8,199 nucleotides of DNA, from positions 1-8,199 of the forward strand of contig NZ_CALIJF010000326.1 in the NCBI RefSeq assembly GCF_938018035.1. The letters are read 5' to 3'. A model generated the notes under the pieces. That model did not search any database and had not been told where the DNA came from. It saw nothing but the letters and a program-made list of their open reading frames with translations. The DNA comes from an uncultured Campylobacter sp. Its GTDB lineage: Bacteria > Campylobacterota > Campylobacteria > Campylobacterales > Campylobacteraceae. The translations under genes and the position numbers were made by a program. Below are positions 6,030 through 8,199 of this stretch, piece after piece (position 1 is the first letter of the stretch; each line of letters begins with the position of its first letter).

Positions 6030-7343
6030 ATGAATAAACGAAGTTTCTCGTCGCGCTGGGCTTTCATCATCGCCTGCGTGGGCTCTGCCGTGGGTATGGC
6101 AAACGTCTGGGGCTTCCCCTACAAACTCGGCACGAACGGCGGCGGCGCGTTTTTGCTGATCTATCTATTTTTTATCGCGCTATTTTCCTATGCGGGGCTT
6201 AGCGCCGAGTACGCCATCGGACGCCGCGCCAGAACGGGCACTTTGGGCTCTTACGAATACGCGTGGAAAAGCCGCGGGCTAGGCACCGTCGGCAAGATCA
6301 TCGGCTGGCTGCCGCTTGCGGGCTCGCTGTGTATCGCTATCGGCTATGCAGTCATCATCTCATACGTGCTTAAAGCCCTAGCACAGGCCATAGGCGGCTC
6401 GCTGATGAGCGTGGATACGAACACCTGGTTTGAATCCTTCGCGCTAACGCCCTATTCGGTCGTGCCGTTTCACTTTATCGTCGTTGCAGGCACGCTTTTT
6501 ACGCTGTTTTTCGGCGCGCACAGTATCGAAAAAACCAACAAAATCATGATGCCGCTATTTTTTATCCTTTTTGCGGTGCTTGCGGTCAAGGTCGCCATGC
6601 TACCGGGCTCGGGCGCTGGGTATAAATTTCTATTCACGCCCGATTTCGGCAAGCTTAGCGATCCGATGGTGTGGATATCTGCGATGGGACAGGCGTTTTT
6701 CTCGCTTTCGATCACGGGCTCGGGTATGATCGTTTACGGCGCGTATCTGCCTAAAAACGAAGACGTCGTCTCGGCTGCGAAAAATACGGCGTTTTTCGAC
6801 ACGCTTGCGGCGATGGTGGCCGCGCTCGTAATGATCCCTGCGGTCTTTGCGTATCACACCGATCCCGCCGCGGGTCCGGGGCTGCTTTTTGTGACGCTGC
6901 CTAAAATTTTACAAGATATGATCGGCGGGCAAATTTTTGCGATCATCCTCTTTACGGCGGTGATCTTCGGCGGAATTTCATCGCTTCAAAATATGTTTGA
7001 AGTCGTCGCCGAGTCCTTGATGCATAAATTTCCGCGCCTGAACCGCACCTGCACGCTCGTGCTTTTGTGCGTGATCTGCTTCGGCGTGGGTGTAAATATG
7101 GAAGCGATCGTCAAATGGGGGCCGTGGATGGACTTCGTCTCGATCTACATCATCCCGATCGGCGCGGTCATCGGCGCGGTTTCGTGGTTTTGGGTGATCA
7201 AAAAAGATGAAATTTTAGATGAAGTAAATTCGGGAGCATCCAAGCGATACGGTGCATTTTGGTACAACGTAGGGCGCTTTTTATACGTGCCGCTGGCGAT
7301 GTTACTTTGCATAATCGCGCTAAGCATGCATATTTCGTTTTGA
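6030..7343 (+). CDS. Neurotransmitter:sodium symporter-family transporter
   Basis: This 437-residue inner-membrane protein belongs to the NSS/SNF family, which couples Na+ entry to uptake of amino acids or related compounds. The family signature is near the N-terminus: GSAVGMANVWGFPY (18-31) then TNGGGAF (35-41), forming the broken helix 1. About eleven hydrophobic segments are visible, the usual number for the shorter bacterial members, ending near residue 435. Helix 6 (GQAFFSLSITGSG, about 220-232) and helix 8 (FGGISSLQ, 313-320) carry further core motifs. Unusually, residue 28 is Gly where LeuT has gate residue Arg30 (WRFPY becomes WGFPY), while the acidic partner appears kept as Asp368 in WMDF. 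The ribosome-binding site is weak (CGGA seven bases before the ATG). The substrate cannot be predicted from sequence. Confidence 0.92.
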   Translation: MNKRSFSSRWAFIIACVGSAVGMANVWGFPYKLGTNGGGAFLLIYLFFIALFSYAGLSAEYAIGRRARTGTLGSYEYAWKSRGLGTVGKIIGWLPLAGSLCIAIGYAVIISYVLKALAQAIGGSLMSVDTNTWFESFALTPYSVVPFHFIVVAGTLFTLFFGAHSIEKTNKIMMPLFFILFAVLAVKVAMLPGSGAGYKFLFTPDFGKLSDPMVWISAMGQAFFSLSITGSGMIVYGAYLPKNEDVVSAAKNTAFFDTLAAMVAALVMIPAVFAYHTDPAAGPGLLFVTLPKILQDMIGGQIFAIILFTAVIFGGISSLQNMFEVVAESLMHKFPRLNRTCTLVLLCVICFGVGVNMEAIVKWGPWMDFVSIYIIPIGAVIGAVSWFWVIKKDEILDEVNSGASKRYGAFWYNVGRFLYVPLAMLLCIIALSMHISF

Positions 7344-7367
7344 GTTAAATTTTATCATCGAAGCATG

Positions 7368-7384
7368 AGATTAAAATTTAATCT
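7368..7384. promoter_or_regulatory. 17-base perfect palindrome, possible operator
   Basis: AGATTAAA and TTTAATCT form perfect 8-base arms around a single central A. With only one central base and AT-rich arms it is a poor hairpin and looks more like a binding site for a dimeric regulator. It lies 25 bases after the transporter stop and 24 bases before the ATG of the next gene. The symmetry is seen; the function is inferred. Confidence 0.35.
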
Positions 7385-7408
7385 GTAGTGAATCAAAGGA
7401 TCGATTGT

Positions 7409-8032
7409 ATGAGCGATTTAGAAAACGAAAATTCCCCAAAGCCCAAATTGCGCGAATGGGATTCGAGACCTACGAAAATCCGCGAAAAATCCAAGCTCTC
7501 TAAATTCGCAGAATATTCGATGCCTATTTATGCGCTTATATCTTTATCGGTGTTTTTTATACCGATAAAAGTTTTAGATAAAAGCGAAGCCTGCGCTAGT
7601 TTCGTTAAATTTATGAAAGGAATTTTTCCGAATATCGAAGCCTTTGAAGCTATTAGCGCAATGCCCCAGGTTACGGCTTTTTACGTAAGTTTTATGTGGA
7701 TTTGGGTAATTGTTTGCTCGGCTTTGATGATTTATCTTAGTTTTTACAATATGCCAAATATCTATGATTTAAAAGTTTTTCCAAAAGGAATTCCCGCTAT
7801 TATATTTACGTTTTTCTTAGGATATCTGGGAACTACGTATTATTATCTAGGCGAAATGGCTACGGGAGAAATAAGCTTCGGACTAAAAAGCTTTAACCTA
7901 TATTTTGCCTCGAAAATTAAGATGTATTTTTGGATTACATTTTTTTCTCTATGGTTTATTGCCGGTTGCGGCGTTGGTTCTTGGGGTTTGATTTTTACAA
8001 TCTGTGGTTTTAAAAATTTGAAAAAATATTAA
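7409..8032 (+). CDS. Unknown membrane protein with about four helices
   Basis: I do not recognise this 207-residue protein. It has a charged, proline-containing N-terminal tail of about 35 residues. Hydrophobic segments follow near residues 37-54, 86-112, 126-147 and 171-200, which suggests an integral inner-membrane protein with a short cytoplasmic tail. The region between segments 1 and 2 (DKSEACASFVKFMKG...) is polar. The frame is also open from a GTG at 7388, but the ATG at 7409 is preferred because AAAGGA lies eight bases before it. Base composition is clearly more AT-rich than the transporter just upstream, hinting at a different origin. The next gene starts 16 bases after the stop and is also a membrane protein, so the two may be an operon. 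Confidence 0.75.
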   Translation: MSDLENENSPKPKLREWDSRPTKIREKSKLSKFAEYSMPIYALISLSVFFIPIKVLDKSEACASFVKFMKGIFPNIEAFEAISAMPQVTAFYVSFMWIWVIVCSALMIYLSFYNMPNIYDLKVFPKGIPAIIFTFFLGYLGTTYYYLGEMATGEISFGLKSFNLYFASKIKMYFWITFFSLWFIAGCGVGSWGLIFTICGFKNLKKY

Positions 8033-8048
8033 TCAAAAGATTTGAAGA

Positions 8049-8199
8049 ATGGGTTACCTTATAGGCGATAAGCTGATCGACATCGGGCTCATTTTGTTTT
8101 TCGGCGGTTTTGGTTTTGTATGCTATATAAACGGCGTATTGGGCATCGGCAAAGACTATATGCAGCGCAATAAAATAGACTTCGTGCGCTGGATGTTTA
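8049..8199 (+). CDS. Small membrane protein of unknown function, cut by window end
   Basis: An open frame starts at ATG 8049 and runs off the window after 50 codons. An in-frame stop at 8043-8045 rules out an earlier start. The product begins MGYLIGDKLID, then a hydrophobic stretch (residues about 12-33) and a polar, basic segment with KDYMQRNKIDF. It follows the previous gene by 16 bases with only a weak ribosome-binding site, suggesting coupled translation. No family is recognised from the visible part. Confidence 0.6.
   Translation, partial: MGYLIGDKLIDIGLILFFGGFGFVCYINGVLGIGKDYMQRNKIDFVRWMF

Noticed and set aside
6470..7327. Minus-strand frames inside the transporter gene
   Set aside because: Antisense to a well-supported membrane protein; no independent evidence.
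7388..7408. GTG at 7388 as start of the membrane-protein gene
   Set aside because: ATG 7409 has AAAGGA at proper distance; the GTG start has none and overlaps the palindrome region.

Overview
The window looks like chromosomal DNA of a Campylobacter-type epsilonproteobacterium, probably one of the less AT-rich oral or gut species. This is inferred from frequent AAATTT/AAAATTTTA words, TATAAT-type -10 boxes often lacking a clear -35, a GspG/CtsG-like prepilin and an agmatine-to-putrescine gene pair. I cannot fix the species from sequence alone.

Left part (1-2260): the end of a small mobile element, visibly more AT-rich than the agu and transporter genes. A GC-rich inverted repeat and a -10 box precede a gene for an HUH-type rolling-circle replication initiator. 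A tyrosine recombinase gene follows 10 bases later. The recombinase gene ends 42 bases from the CCA end of an initiator tRNA-fMet gene, the usual position of an integrase beside its tRNA attachment site. The other end of the element lies outside the window. A filamentous-phage-like (inovirus) prophage or a minimal rolling-circle integrative element fits best.

Middle (2257-5830), all on the minus strand: tRNA-Gln then tRNA-fMet behind a near-consensus promoter; a single-gene type IV prepilin unit with a perfect consensus promoter, a leader hairpin and a strong intrinsic terminator; and a tRNA-Arg(GCG) gene followed by aguA-aguB. AguA (agmatine deiminase) makes N-carbamoylputrescine, and AguB (N-carbamoylputrescine amidase) converts it to putrescine. 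AguB carries a low-complexity insertion of about 100 residues built around repeated K/E-I-L/S motifs.

Right part (6030-8199), plus strand: an 11-helix neurotransmitter:sodium symporter-family transporter that lacks the usual extracellular-gate arginine, then two small membrane-protein genes of unknown function, the second cut by the window end. A perfect 17-base palindrome sits between the transporter and the first of these.

The main candidates for something new are the Rep-integrase element with its variant HUH motif, the AguB insertion, and the GC-rich hairpin before rep.
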